The translations under genes and the position numbers were made by a program. From positions 1-64,000 of the forward strand of contig NZ_JABBYO010000016.1 in the NCBI RefSeq assembly GCF_012958305.1: a DNA stretch of 64,000 nucleotides, written 5' to 3'. This document shows, piece after piece, positions 54,362 to 62,053 of this stretch. The first letter of the stretch is position 1, and the number at the start of each line of letters is the position of its first letter. This DNA comes from Tautonia rosea. GTDB lineage: Bacteria > Planctomycetota > Planctomycetia > Isosphaerales > Isosphaeraceae. The notes under the pieces are model-generated. The model did not search any database. It was not told the DNA's origin and saw nothing but the letters and a program-made list of their open reading frames with translations.

Positions 54362-55225
54362 ATGTCGACCCGCTCCGCACGTCGGGAGGTTATCTCTCGG
54401 ACCCCGCTTCAAATCTACTTGCAGGACATCAATCAAACCGCGTTATTGACGGCTGACCAGGAACGTTCGCTCGCGCTTCGGATTGCCGAGGGAGATCGGG
54501 AAGCCCGCGAGCACATGGTCAAGGCCAATCTTCGGTTGGTGGTCAACATTGCCCGTGGATATCTTGGCAAAGGGCTGAGTCTCGAGGATCTGATCGAGGA
54601 GGGAAACCTCGGGCTGCTCCGCGCAGTGGAGGGGTTTGACTGCTCAATGGATACCCGATTCAGCACCTACGCCAGCTACTGGATCAAGCAATCGATCCGA
54701 CGCGCGGTGATGAATAACGGAAAGCCGATCCGGCTTCCAGCATACATGGTCAATCTTCTGGCCAAATGGCGACGGGCCTCGATGGACCTTGGAGATCGCA
54801 TGGGTCGCATCCCCACTCCCGATGAGGTGGGGACAGAGCTGAAACTGACGAACAAGAAATTAAATATCGTCAAGAAAGCCTTGCATGCCAACAGTTTGAC
54901 TCCCCAGCCGGAAGCCGCGGGAGATGATGGCTTTGCGATTGACAGTGTGTTGACCGACGATCGCGCCCGAGCTCCAGAAGACCTGTTGATCGAGGCGGAC
55001 GATCTGGAACGCACGCTCAACGGGATCGAGCAACTCGACGATCGCGAACGCACGGTCCTTCGAATGCGATTCGGTCTTGATCCCTACCTGCCGATGACGC
55101 TCCGAGAGGTGGGAGAATCTCTCAAACTTACGAGGGAGCGCGTCCGTCAACTCGAGGCTCAGGCCCTCGCCAAGCTGAGCATCGCGTTGGGAGGGGCGGA
55201 TCGACATCAGCATCTCCGCCGTTAA
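54362..55225 (+). CDS. RNA polymerase sigma factor, sigma-70 (group 2-like)
   Basis: A 287-residue primary-type sigma factor without region 1.1. Region 1.2/2: TPLQIYLQDINQTALLTADQE, KANLRLVVNIARGYLGKGLSLEDLIEEGNLGLLRAVEGFD and FSTYASYWIKQSIRRAV; region 3: YMVNLLAKWRRA, TPDEVGTELKLT; region 4: LDDRERTVLRMRFGL and LREVGESLKLTRERVRQLE. It should recognise -10/-35 promoters like the vegetative factor. ATG 54362 is chosen for AAGGA nine bases upstream. No anti-sigma gene adjacent; it directly precedes the tRNA and mobile element. Confidence 0.9.
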   Translation: MSTRSARREVISRTPLQIYLQDINQTALLTADQERSLALRIAEGDREAREHMVKANLRLVVNIARGYLGKGLSLEDLIEEGNLGLLRAVEGFDCSMDTRFSTYASYWIKQSIRRAVMNNGKPIRLPAYMVNLLAKWRRASMDLGDRMGRIPTPDEVGTELKLTNKKLNIVKKALHANSLTPQPEAAGDDGFAIDSVLTDDRARAPEDLLIEADDLERTLNGIEQLDDRERTVLRMRFGLDPYLPMTLREVGESLKLTRERVRQLEAQALAKLSIALGGADRHQHLRR

Positions 55226-55588
55226 CTCAGCGTTTGTGTGTGTATGATGCATGCTCTGCGGGCTGGGGCCTTCCAATCGATCAGGCCCCGGCATCCTACT
55301 TGAATCGATGATCTCCGACACTGAATGCAATGTTCTGCGCTATTGTCACTTCAGTAGAGATTCAGCACCAATCTTGCAACCTCCCTCCATGCACTGCTGA
55401 ATCATTCAAAATCAGGGAGATTCCGCAAGACGCTCTCGCTTCCTTGATCTTCTGACGATATACTGAGCCTATTCGACATCTCGCGAATACGCTTTGCCCT
55501 TTCCACAGTGCTGGCTCTATAACGCGGTGATGTTCTGGAAATTTCCTGAGTTGTTGTGACAACATTCCTGGGAGATGAAGCCATTCTT
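55226..55588. other. 363-base intergenic region before tRNA
   Basis: AT-richer than its surroundings. A short palindrome TGTTG-TGA-CAACA lies about 35 bases upstream of the tRNA and may be part of its promoter. No protein gene is supported. Confidence 0.45.
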
Positions 55589-55661
55589 GGGGCGGTAGCT
55601 CAATTGGGAGAGCGCAGCGTTCGCAATGCTGAGGTTGAGGGTTCGATCCCCTTCCGCTCCA
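55589..55661 (+). tRNA. tRNA-Ala (anticodon CGC)
   Basis: A 73-base cloverleaf. The acceptor stem GGGGCGG pairs with CCGCTCC and includes the G3-U70 wobble that identifies alanine tRNA. The D-arm is GCTC/GAGC, the anticodon stem CAGCG/TGCTG with loop TTCGCAA (anticodon CGC, reading GCG), a five-base variable loop, and T-arm GAGGG-TTCGATC-CCCTT. The discriminator is A and no CCA is encoded. The gene is intact; its 3' half is the probable integration site of the element that begins right after it. Confidence 0.93.
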
Positions 55662-55747
55662 CTAACCCTTGAAACGACTTAGGGCGAGAGTAAGATACAC
55701 CCGGCGGCCACTGGCAGAGTTTGGTGGCAGAGTTACCGGGTGGATCC

Positions 55748-56779
55748 ATGCCGAGGAAGCATCCCCAGCCGTTCTGGCGCGAGGCCCGTCAGTGCTGGTT
55801 CGTCCAGATCCGGAAGCGCCAAATCCGCCTCTCCCCCGACAAGGATGAGGCCTTCCGGCTCTATCACGAGCTGATGGCCCGGCCGCCGGAGGCGCGGGCC
55901 CCGGAGCCGCCGCCTTCGGCGCTGACCGTCGTCGAGCTGATTGACCTGTTCCTCGAATGGGCGTCGCGGAACCGCGAGCGGCTGACCTACGAGGCCTACC
56001 GGCGACGGCTGCAGGCGCTGGTCGACGCCATCCCGGCCATGCTGCCGGCCGGAGAGCTGAAGCCCTACCACGTCACCCGCGTCATGGACGCGAAGCCGTG
56101 GAACGCCAACACGCGCAACGACTTCGCCGTCGCCGTGCAGCGGGCCTACAACTGGGCGGTCCGGCAGGGCCTGATTCCCCGCAACCCGGTTGCGCACGTC
56201 GAGAAGCCGGGCCGCGAGGCGAGGGAGCTCGCCATCGGCCCAAAGGATTATGCCGAGGTGATGGCGGCGGTCGCCGAGCCGCATTTCCGGACGCTGCTGG
56301 AGCTGGCGTGGGAGACCGGTGCCCGGGTCCAGGAGCTGCGCAAGATCGAGGCCCGGTACTGCGACCTCGCCAGCAACCGGATCGTCTTCCCGCCGAGGGA
56401 GGCGAAGGGTCGGCGGCATCACCGGGTCATCTATCTCGGCACCGCCCGGGCGCGTGAGATCGTGGCGGAGCTGTGCGAGCGGCACCCGGCCGGCCCGATC
56501 CTGCTCAATTCGAAGGGGAGGCCCTGGACCAAGGACGCTATCAACTGCGCCTTCTGCCGCTTGCAGAAGAAGATCGGCCGGAAGCTGCACCTCGGGGCGT
56601 GGCGCAAGGGCTTCGCCACCGAGGCGCTCAAGAACGGCGTGGACGTGCACACCACGGCCCACCTGCTCGGGCACAGCGACTCGGCCATGCTGTCGCGGGT
56701 CTATGCCCGGGTCCAGGCCGACCCGGAATTCATGGCGCGGGCGGCCCGGCGGGCGCGGGGCACTACTCCGGAAGCCTGA
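55748..56779 (+). CDS. int: Tyrosine recombinase/integrase
   Basis: A 343-residue phage-type integrase. N-terminal SAM-like core-binding helices span residues 58-150; the catalytic domain carries Arg193 (TGARVQELRKIE), Lys220 (EAKGRRHH), Arg286 (GAWRKGFAT), His309 (LLGHSD) and the nucleophile Tyr319 (RVYARV). The usual His of the HxxR box is a Gly at position 283 here. The N-terminal arm-like region (FWREARQCWFVQIRKRQIRLS) matches planctomycete integrases. It begins 86 bases after the tRNA-Ala and is transcribed away from it, the common layout for tRNA-integrating elements. ATG 55748 is preferred over 55721. Confidence 0.88.
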   Translation: MPRKHPQPFWREARQCWFVQIRKRQIRLSPDKDEAFRLYHELMARPPEARAPEPPPSALTVVELIDLFLEWASRNRERLTYEAYRRRLQALVDAIPAMLPAGELKPYHVTRVMDAKPWNANTRNDFAVAVQRAYNWAVRQGLIPRNPVAHVEKPGREARELAIGPKDYAEVMAAVAEPHFRTLLELAWETGARVQELRKIEARYCDLASNRIVFPPREAKGRRHHRVIYLGTARAREIVAELCERHPAGPILLNSKGRPWTKDAINCAFCRLQKKIGRKLHLGAWRKGFATEALKNGVDVHTTAHLLGHSDSAMLSRVYARVQADPEFMARAARRARGTTPEA

Positions 56780-56981
56780 CGTGCCTGAGCACCGGCCTGC
56801 GGGCGACGGACGGCGCGGCTTCCCTGCCGCGCTCGGCTCCCTCGAGGAATTCGGCGATGTGCTCCTCCGAGATGCGGATGGCACCGCCGATGCGGTAGTG
56901 CTTCAGCGAGCCGGAGGCGACCAGCGCGTAGCAGGTCGATCGGCTGATCTCCAGCCGGCTCGCGGCCTCGCGCACCGTCAT
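56763..56981 (-). CDS. Excisionase-like MerR/AlpA-type HTH protein
   Basis: A 72-residue DNA-binding protein with a winged-helix/excisionase pattern: MTVREAASRLEISRSTCYALVASGSLKHYRIGG...IRISEEHIAEFLEG. Proteins of this size beside an integrase usually act as directionality factors or as repressors. Its ATG at 56981 overlaps the upstream small gene's stop (TGATG), and its 3' end overlaps the integrase stop by 17 bases, tail to tail. A GTG one codon upstream is also possible. Confidence 0.8.
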   Translation of the reverse strand: MTVREAASRLEISRSTCYALVASGSLKHYRIGGAIRISEEHIAEFLEGAERGREAAPSVARRPVLRHVRLPE

Positions 56982-57097
56982 CACAGGTCATCCATCGGGT
57001 TGTGCTTCGGCCCGAACATGGTTTCGTTCGCGCCCTGCCGGCTCACGCACTTCACCAGCAGGTACACGAGCAGCAGCGTGCCGATGAGCTCGATCAT
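56981..57097 (-). CDS. Small single-helix membrane protein (38 residues)
   Basis: Starts at an ATG with a very strong ribosome binding site (GGGGAGG six bases upstream). One helix spans residues 2-18 (IELIGTLLLVYLLVKCV), followed by a short polar tail ending MDDL. The stop overlaps the HTH gene start by one base. Longer frames upstream exist but the strong site decides this start. No function can be assigned. Confidence 0.55.
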   Translation of the reverse strand: MIELIGTLLLVYLLVKCVSRQGANETMFGPKHNPMDDL

Positions 57098-57167
57098 GGT
57101 GCCTCCCCGGATAATCCGACGAAACGAGCGCCGGCAGGGGCGGCGGCGCAGAAGGGAATGGTGCGTC

Positions 57168-57797
57168 TCACGGTTCGATCTCCCTTCCGGGTTCCGGTGC
57201 GTGGTTCGCTGCGGCTTCCATCGCGGCATGAAGCGGGTCGGTGCCAGTGGCACCCCAGGAGCGGGATCGTTCCAGTGCCCCGATGTCGCGTTCCCTCGCG
57301 GCGGCGTAGTCCTGGCGCCATTCGGCGAAGAGCGCCTTCTCTTCTCCAGGAGTGAGCTGGCGTTCGTCGTCGGGAGGCGAATCGGGCGATGCCATTCCGG
57401 GAGCCGGACGGGCTCGCGGCCAGCTCGCTTCGATCTCGCCCAGGGCGGTTTCGAGTTCCGGATCGAGGCCGGGCGCACCAATCTCCGCAAACCGACTGCC
57501 CTCGTAGCGGTACGGCGTGCCGCACGGATCGACGATCACGTCGCCGGGCCCGGTGCCGCGATAGGGCGCGTCGAGCGATTTGCGCACGCCCTCATTCTCG
57601 GAATACGACGGGTAGCCGCCGCCCGGCTCTGGCAGCCCGGCGGTCTTCCCCGCCGCCTCGCGCAGGCTGTTCGCCCGCACGTCGGCGAAGCGTGTGTAAT
57701 CCTCCGGAAAGTGCGACGCGCCGGGATCGTTTGCGTGCCACACCTGATACGTCTTCTGCCCGGCCTTCGGCGGCCCGGGCTGTTTGATCGCGCCCAT
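57168..57797 (-). CDS. Element protein with possible YodL-like domain
   Basis: A 209-residue soluble protein. Residues 16-105 (YQVWHANDPGASHFPEDYTRF, later PGDVIVDPCGTPYRYEGSRF) recall the YodL fold found in mobile-element polyproteins, where a GDVIxxDGxxY motif precedes an SxGFxEI-like segment; here RFAEI is the equivalent. The C-terminal half is Pro- and charge-rich. ATG 57797 is used; a GTG at 57803 would overlap the upstream stop by four bases. Role in the element unknown; the YodL call is tentative. Confidence 0.5.
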   Translation of the reverse strand: MGAIKQPGPPKAGQKTYQVWHANDPGASHFPEDYTRFADVRANSLREAAGKTAGLPEPGGGYPSYSENEGVRKSLDAPYRGTGPGDVIVDPCGTPYRYEGSRFAEIGAPGLDPELETALGEIEASWPRARPAPGMASPDSPPDDERQLTPGEEKALFAEWRQDYAAARERDIGALERSRSWGATGTDPLHAAMEAAANHAPEPGREIEP

Positions 57798-57799
57798 GG

Positions 57800-58240
57800 T
57801 CACGGTTTCTCCCGGTTAACGTCGGATTCGGCAGGCGGGATGCACGGCTCCCGCCGCATGGCGAAGTAATTGCGGAATTCATGGCGGGCGGCCTGCGCCA
57901 CGTAAAGCTTCATGCGTTCGATGAACGCTTCCATCGTCTCACCCGGCTCGCAGAACTCATCCCCGAGCGTCCGGGCGGCGACGGATCCGACGCGCCCGGC
58001 GGCCTCGATGGCGAACGGGTCGAGCTCGCACGGCGGGCAACGTTCCTCCTCAGCGTCCAGGAACCCGTAAACGGCCTGCCTCGCTTCCTGCACCTCATCC
58101 CAGAGGATGTGCGCGCCGGTTCGCGCCTGCGCCCGGTCGTAACGCTCGCGGGAGCAGTAATATCGCCAGAGGTGCGGGAATGCCCGCAGGCGGAACATCT
58201 CCGGCAGCGCCTCCGGCTCGGTCGGCTTGTCGGCGTTCAT
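57800..58240 (-). CDS. Element hypothetical protein, Cys-containing
   Basis: A 146-residue, mostly alpha-helical soluble protein (MKLYVAQAARHEFRNYFAM; IERMKLYV) with a CPPC pair (residues 73-76) in an acidic context and a few other cysteines. GAGGAG lies eight bases before the ATG. Same operon direction as its neighbours. I do not recognise a family. The CPPC pair could be a metal or redox site. Confidence 0.5.
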   Translation of the reverse strand: MNADKPTEPEALPEMFRLRAFPHLWRYYCSRERYDRAQARTGAHILWDEVQEARQAVYGFLDAEEERCPPCELDPFAIEAAGRVGSVAARTLGDEFCEPGETMEAFIERMKLYVAQAARHEFRNYFAMRREPCIPPAESDVNREKP

Positions 58241-58250
58241 TCAATGCTCC

Positions 58251-58562
58251 TCAGTAATCGATGCCGAACCGGGCCAGCTCCTCCGACGCCGGGTCGAAGC
58301 GCCGCTCGGTCAGTTTCTCCAGCAGCATGCGGATTTTGTCGCGCTCCCGCCGTTCGAGTTCCGCATACCGCGCCGCATGCTGGGCACGGCGGACCCCCGC
58401 CATGTTCCGATGCAGCTCGGCACGCCGGGCGGCGTATTTGGCGATGAGCGCGGACGCCTCGTCGATTTCCTCGTCCGCCAGCGGCCTGCCCGGTGCGCCG
58501 ATGGGGGTATCGCCCCCGGCGCAACCGGCCAGCAGCAGCAGGATGATGGGGAGCTTCCTCAT
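58251..58562 (-). CDS. Small lipoprotein, coiled coil
   Basis: A 103-residue predicted lipoprotein: residues 1-13 are the signal and Cys14 (LLLAGC) the lipid-attachment residue. The mature part is highly charged and alpha-helical (ADEEIDEASALIAKYAARRA through LERRERDKIRMLLEKL), probably a coiled coil. Its ATG overlaps the stop of the upstream 71-residue gene. Entry-exclusion and mating-channel lipoproteins of conjugative elements can look like this, but no specific similarity is visible. Confidence 0.55.
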   Translation of the reverse strand: MRKLPIILLLLAGCAGGDTPIGAPGRPLADEEIDEASALIAKYAARRAELHRNMAGVRRAQHAARYAELERRERDKIRMLLEKLTERRFDPASEELARFGIDY

Positions 58563-58774
58563 GGTCGCGTCTCCCGGTTGTAGAAGCGCTCCGCGTTCTG
58601 CGCGAAGCCGTCGGATTCGAGCACGGCGCGGGCGGCCATGTAGAACTCGTTACAAGCGACGGCGATCTCCTCCTGCCTGAGAAGCGGGCGGATGATTTCG
58701 GTGCACGCCTGTGCGATCCGGATCGCCTTGTCGTGAATCGCGGGATTAGCCGCCTCTGACTGAATGAACGGCAT
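58559..58774 (-). CDS. Small element hypothetical protein
   Basis: A 71-residue helical protein (IAQACTEIIRPLLRQEEIAVA) with a superb ribosome binding site (GAGGAGG). Its stop overlaps the following lipoprotein start by four bases. No family recognised. Confidence 0.5.
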   Translation of the reverse strand: MPFIQSEAANPAIHDKAIRIAQACTEIIRPLLRQEEIAVACNEFYMAARAVLESDGFAQNAERFYNRETRP

Positions 58775-58816
58775 ATCAAAACCTCCTCAGCCTGAGATAT
58801 TTCCCGCAGAGCATGG

Positions 58817-59029
58817 TCAGTCGCAGCGCGACACGGACGATCCTGGAGCGCATCTCACCTCCGTTCTCTTCGCGGCCTCACGAACGAGCATCACCCCGGC
58901 GAACAGCGAGAGCCCGCCCCACGTCATCGCGCCCCAGCGATGGTCGAGCGCCAGCAGGCAGGCTCCCAGCGCCAGCACCCCGTTCGACGGCTGGCAGTAT
59001 TTCCCCAGCCGCCTCGATAGCCTCCGCAT
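58817..59029 (-). CDS. Small membrane protein nested in overlap
   Basis: A 70-residue protein with two hydrophobic helices (GVLALGACLLALDHRWGAM and TWGGLSLFAGVMLV, residues 18-48). The ATG at 59029 has GGAGG seven bases upstream and lies inside the previous gene, overlapping it by 152 bases in another frame. The strong site and membrane profile support it. Confidence 0.5.
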   Translation of the reverse strand: MRRLSRRLGKYCQPSNGVLALGACLLALDHRWGAMTWGGLSLFAGVMLVREAAKRTEVRCAPGSSVSRCD

Positions 59030-59189
59030 CTTCCGCCTCCCGGATCGCCTGTTTGAATTGCCCGGTTGCCCACGCGAGCAGGAACACGGCAAGGATGTAA
59101 GCGCAGGCCGGTGGCCATCCGAGCAGCAGCACCGCCAGCAGGACGCCAGCGGTGCCGCGCCCGGCGTGCGACGACAAGAACCGCGTCAT
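58878..59189 (-). CDS. Small membrane protein of element
   Basis: A 103-residue protein with one or two helices in residues 14-44 (GVLLAVLLLGWPP, ILAVFLLAWATG) and a charged tail. Its start overlaps the upstream stop by four bases (ATGA). From residue 54 its frame coincides with the nested membrane gene, and the C-terminal sequence in this frame looks less natural (RPSLGRDDVGRALAV), so either a real overlap or a frameshift has occurred. No family recognised. Confidence 0.4.
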   Translation of the reverse strand: MTRFLSSHAGRGTAGVLLAVLLLGWPPACAYILAVFLLAWATGQFKQAIREAEDAEAIEAAGEILPAVERGAGAGSLPAGARPSLGRDDVGRALAVRRGDARS

Positions 59190-60085
59190 CGCCTGCCTCC
59201 GAACATGAACTGGTTCATCCGCTGCCTGCCCTCACGTTCACGCTCCTTCCTCCGCTCCAGCGCCGCCTGGCGGCTCCGATGGATTTCCTCCTGCTTCATC
59301 GCCTCCGCCTGTTCCGGCGTGGGCGGGCCGACGAACGGGATCTCCGGCTTAGGCGGCGTGATGCCGGTGAACCCGGCCACGTAGCCGCTGATCGCCTGCC
59401 TGCGCCTGCTGCCCTTCATCAGGGCCGCGTCATAGGGCGACATATCCGGCGGGGGGCCGCCGTTCTGGAGGAACTGATACATCCCCGCGCCCATCTTCGC
59501 CTCGGGCGACATCTGGGCACCGGCCATCGCGGCAATGGCTTCCTGCGACATCGGCTGTGGAGGTGCGCCGGGGTGAGATGGCAGCACGGGCAGGGAAGGC
59601 TGAGCGGTCACAGGCTGAGAGGGATGCTGCATCGCCAGCCGCGCCGCGATGCCATCCACGCTGCTCTTGAGCTCTTCCTTCGCCTCCGTCACCTCCGTTT
59701 TGACTTCCTCCGCCTTCTGCCTCGCCGGGTCGATGACCTTGTCGGCCACGGCCTGCCCGGCCTTCTCCTTCGCCGCCAGCACCTTCCCCGCGATGCCGCC
59801 CGGCGCTTGCTCCCCCTCCGCCGTGCCGATGACGGTGGAGATGTGCTTCTTCATGGATTCGGACGCCTCCGGCGGGCCGTTCACGGCGACGATCACCGAG
59901 GCGATCCACACGATGATGGCGCGGATCCAGCCGAGGCTGCTCATCACGCTGACGAGCACCGTGGCCAGGAACGTCATGAAGAGCCTGCCGGACAGCACCG
60001 AGAGGAACCGCTTCAGCAACGGCGGCCTGGGTGCGGCCCCGTACAGGCCCAAATCATCGAGGTCGCGGGCATGATTTTCGAACAT
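59186..60085 (-). CDS. Membrane protein with coiled coil, element-specific
   Basis: A 299-residue protein. Two hydrophobic helices at about residues 28-62 (LFMTFLATVLVSVMSSLGW and IIVWIASVIVAV) precede a long charged helical region (80-150, KVLAAKEKAGQAVADKVIDP, KAEEVKTEVTEAKEELKS) likely a coiled coil. A Pro-rich mid-section and a basic end (RRKEREREGRQRMN) follow. GGAG ten bases upstream supports ATG 60085. No named family; a scaffold at the inner membrane of the transfer apparatus is possible by context only. Confidence 0.5.
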   Translation of the reverse strand: MFENHARDLDDLGLYGAAPRPPLLKRFLSVLSGRLFMTFLATVLVSVMSSLGWIRAIIVWIASVIVAVNGPPEASESMKKHISTVIGTAEGEQAPGGIAGKVLAAKEKAGQAVADKVIDPARQKAEEVKTEVTEAKEELKSSVDGIAARLAMQHPSQPVTAQPSLPVLPSHPGAPPQPMSQEAIAAMAGAQMSPEAKMGAGMYQFLQNGGPPPDMSPYDAALMKGSRRRQAISGYVAGFTGITPPKPEIPFVGPPTPEQAEAMKQEEIHRSRQAALERRKEREREGRQRMNQFMFGGRR

Positions 60086-60163
60086 GGCACGGTCTCCGTG
60101 GTAAGGCGCATCCGTGCGCGGTTCGCTCCTGCCGGCGGCCACATGGCCGCCGGGAATGGGTTC

Positions 60164-60613
60164 TCAACGCTCCGGTTCCTGCTCCATCTGCTTGTCAGTC
60201 TCGCGTTCCTGCGAGACGCTGGCCGCCTCCTTCGCGGCCTGCAGCGGGTCGGGCCCAAGCTGCTCCTGTTGCTGCGGCTGCCGCTCCATGGCCTGATCGG
60301 CCTTCGCCTCCGTGCGCTGCTCCGGCTGCCCTGGTTTCGCCATCTCGTTCCTCCCGTGGATGCCGTATTCGCCGTAGGGTGTCTGGTGGTGCTTGTCCTG
60401 ATAGACTTCGAGCTGCGTGGGGTTGGCGATCGAGCCGGGCTCGGAGACGCCCGGCAGCTGCTGGTTCGGGAACGCGGGAATCAGGTTGTTCTGCAGGTCC
60501 TTGAGCCCCTGACGCCAGGCGGCCCAGAGCACCGCGCCGGTGTTGGGCGACTGCTCGCCCGCCTTTTTCAAATGCTCGTCGATCATGACCCCGAGGTTTG
60601 GTTGTCGGGCCAT
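60164..60613 (-). CDS. Element hypothetical protein, Gln/Glu-rich C-terminus
   Basis: A 149-residue soluble protein with a compact N-terminal half (residues 1-60: LGVMIDEHLKKAGEQ, WAAWRQGLKDLQNNLIPAFP) and a low-complexity tail rich in Gln, Glu, Pro and Lys. AGGAGG nine bases before the ATG is a near-perfect ribosome binding site. No family recognised. Confidence 0.5.
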   Translation of the reverse strand: MARQPNLGVMIDEHLKKAGEQSPNTGAVLWAAWRQGLKDLQNNLIPAFPNQQLPGVSEPGSIANPTQLEVYQDKHHQTPYGEYGIHGRNEMAKPGQPEQRTEAKADQAMERQPQQQEQLGPDPLQAAKEAASVSQERETDKQMEQEPER

Positions 60614-60679
60614 GGAAATGATTCCTCCTTCATGGTTGCGGGAAACTGGTGCTTGCCCGGATGCGTCACCGGCGACGCA

Positions 60680-61399
60680 TCAGAAGAGCGTGATTTGCAC
60701 GGGCCGCGGTTCCGGCTTCGGGGCGAACAGGTCCGGCCGGTTCCTGGCCTCCTCGATCCGGCGGCACATCAGGTCGAACCAGCGCGGGTCGCGCTCGATG
60801 CCAATGAACCGCCGCCCGAGGCGGATGCACGCGACGCCGGTGGTGCCCGATCCGGCGAAGGGGTCGAGCACCGTTTCTCCCGGATCGCTGAACTGCTTCA
60901 CCCAGTCGCTGATCAGCCTGAGCGGCTTCTGCGTCGGGTGCTCGCCCTGCTCGATGTTGCATTGCCAGACGGCGTGATGGCCGCCGCCGTTCCAGCGCTT
61001 CCTCCCCTCGCGGTGGAGGATGGCGACGGCTTCCCAGCCGGTGCCCGGCCGGTCCCCCGTGAATTGCGGCGCGCCGTTCGGCTTAACCCAGACGCCGAGC
61101 CGGACGAGCGGCAGGTCGCTCGCCTCCAGCCGCGCCGCGTGCTGCCAGGCGCAGGTCATGACCACCCAGCGCCGTGCGACCGAGACGAAGCGCCGCGTGC
61201 AGGCCATGAATTCCTCCGGGGTGATGCTGTCGAAGCAAATCGGCCGGTCGGCCAGGTCTTTCAGCGTCCGCGCCCCCCGGTGCGTGGCCTCGCCATACGG
61301 AGGGTCGGTGATGATGACATCGGCCGCGACGGAGCCCAGCAGGTCGCGGCAATCGGCCCGGTACAGGGTGCAGCTGCCAATCTCGACACGGGTGGTCAT
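60680..61399 (-). CDS. Orphan DNA methyltransferase, beta class (DPPY)
   Basis: A 239-residue DNA methyltransferase that would modify adenine N6 or cytosine N4. Catalytic motif IV TDPPY is at residues 31-35 and the SAM-binding motif DPFAGSGTTG near 185-194, the order of the beta class. No restriction endonuclease gene is adjacent; HPTQKP before motif I is typical. Such solitary enzymes on mobile elements protect against host restriction during transfer or regulate the element. ATG 61399 is taken because a GTG at 61420 lacks a ribosome binding site. Confidence 0.85.
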   Translation of the reverse strand: MTTRVEIGSCTLYRADCRDLLGSVAADVIITDPPYGEATHRGARTLKDLADRPICFDSITPEEFMACTRRFVSVARRWVVMTCAWQHAARLEASDLPLVRLGVWVKPNGAPQFTGDRPGTGWEAVAILHREGRKRWNGGGHHAVWQCNIEQGEHPTQKPLRLISDWVKQFSDPGETVLDPFAGSGTTGVACIRLGRRFIGIERDPRWFDLMCRRIEEARNRPDLFAPKPEPRPVQITLF

Positions 61400-61468
61400 G
61401 GGGCTCGGGCTGTCCTGCACTCAGAAGGTGTTTATCCGTGGTTGTCTCTTCCCGGCCTCTCAGCGCGG

Positions 61469-62053
61469 TCAGCGCCGCCAGCTCCGGAAATCCTCGCGGA
61501 AAATCTGAGCTTCCGACTGGGCGTCGTAGGCGTTCTGGGCCATGCGCACCTGCCGCAGGTGGATGAGCCCGATGTGGAGGGTGCCCGCCACCGTGACGAG
61601 GAGCAGGTAGATGCCGAAATTGGCGCTCAGCGGCATCAGGGCCGCCGAGAGGGCAAGGCTGCATACCGCCTCCCCGGCCCAGAACGCGTCGCCGAGGAAC
61701 GAAAACCACGAGCGGCCGATATACTGCGAGTGCCGCCGGGTGAGATTGATCTGCGTGCATGCGCCCTGGAACATCATCAGGCCGAGCTGGGCCAGCCAGA
61801 GACGGTAGCCCCAGGTGTCGGGCGGCATGGCGGTTCGCTGCCCGGTCAGCTCGATGAAGAGCGGGAACCCGCCGACGGCCGTGATGGCCGCGCCGGGCCC
61901 GATATAGCGGCGGCCGAACGTGCCGGGCACGCGCCAGAGGAGCTCGTGCTGCACGGCGAACCAGTGGATCACGCCGGCGAGGATGCCGAGCGTACCGACC
62001 GCGCCCTTGTAGGGGTTGGGCGGCGTCATGCCGTCCTTGTAGGGGGATTCCAT
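61469..62053 (-). CDS. Polytopic membrane protein, element
   Basis: A 194-residue membrane protein with about four helices (TLGILAGVIHWFAVQ; AAITAVGGFPLFIEL; YRLWLAQLGLMMFQGA; MPLSANFGIYLLLVTVAG). Its ATG follows AGGAG and overlaps the stop of the coupling protein gene by one base (TGATG). The fixed position right after a VirD4-like gene suggests a role in DNA transfer, but I recognise no conjugation family. Some helices contain charged residues (HSQYIGRSWF), unlike a simple anchor. Confidence 0.5.
   Translation of the reverse strand: MESPYKDGMTPPNPYKGAVGTLGILAGVIHWFAVQHELLWRVPGTFGRRYIGPGAAITAVGGFPLFIELTGQRTAMPPDTWGYRLWLAQLGLMMFQGACTQINLTRRHSQYIGRSWFSFLGDAFWAGEAVCSLALSAALMPLSANFGIYLLLVTVAGTLHIGLIHLRQVRMAQNAYDAQSEAQIFREDFRSWRR

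Noticed and set aside
55733-56884. Minus-strand open frame opposite the integrase
   Set aside because: The integrase has full catalytic residues on the plus strand; this frame is Pro/Arg/Gly-rich with no motif.
56319-57869. Plus-strand 516-codon frame in the element
   Set aside because: It overlaps the integrase out of frame and runs antisense to three small genes with strong ribosome sites; composition is Arg/Ser/Pro-rich.
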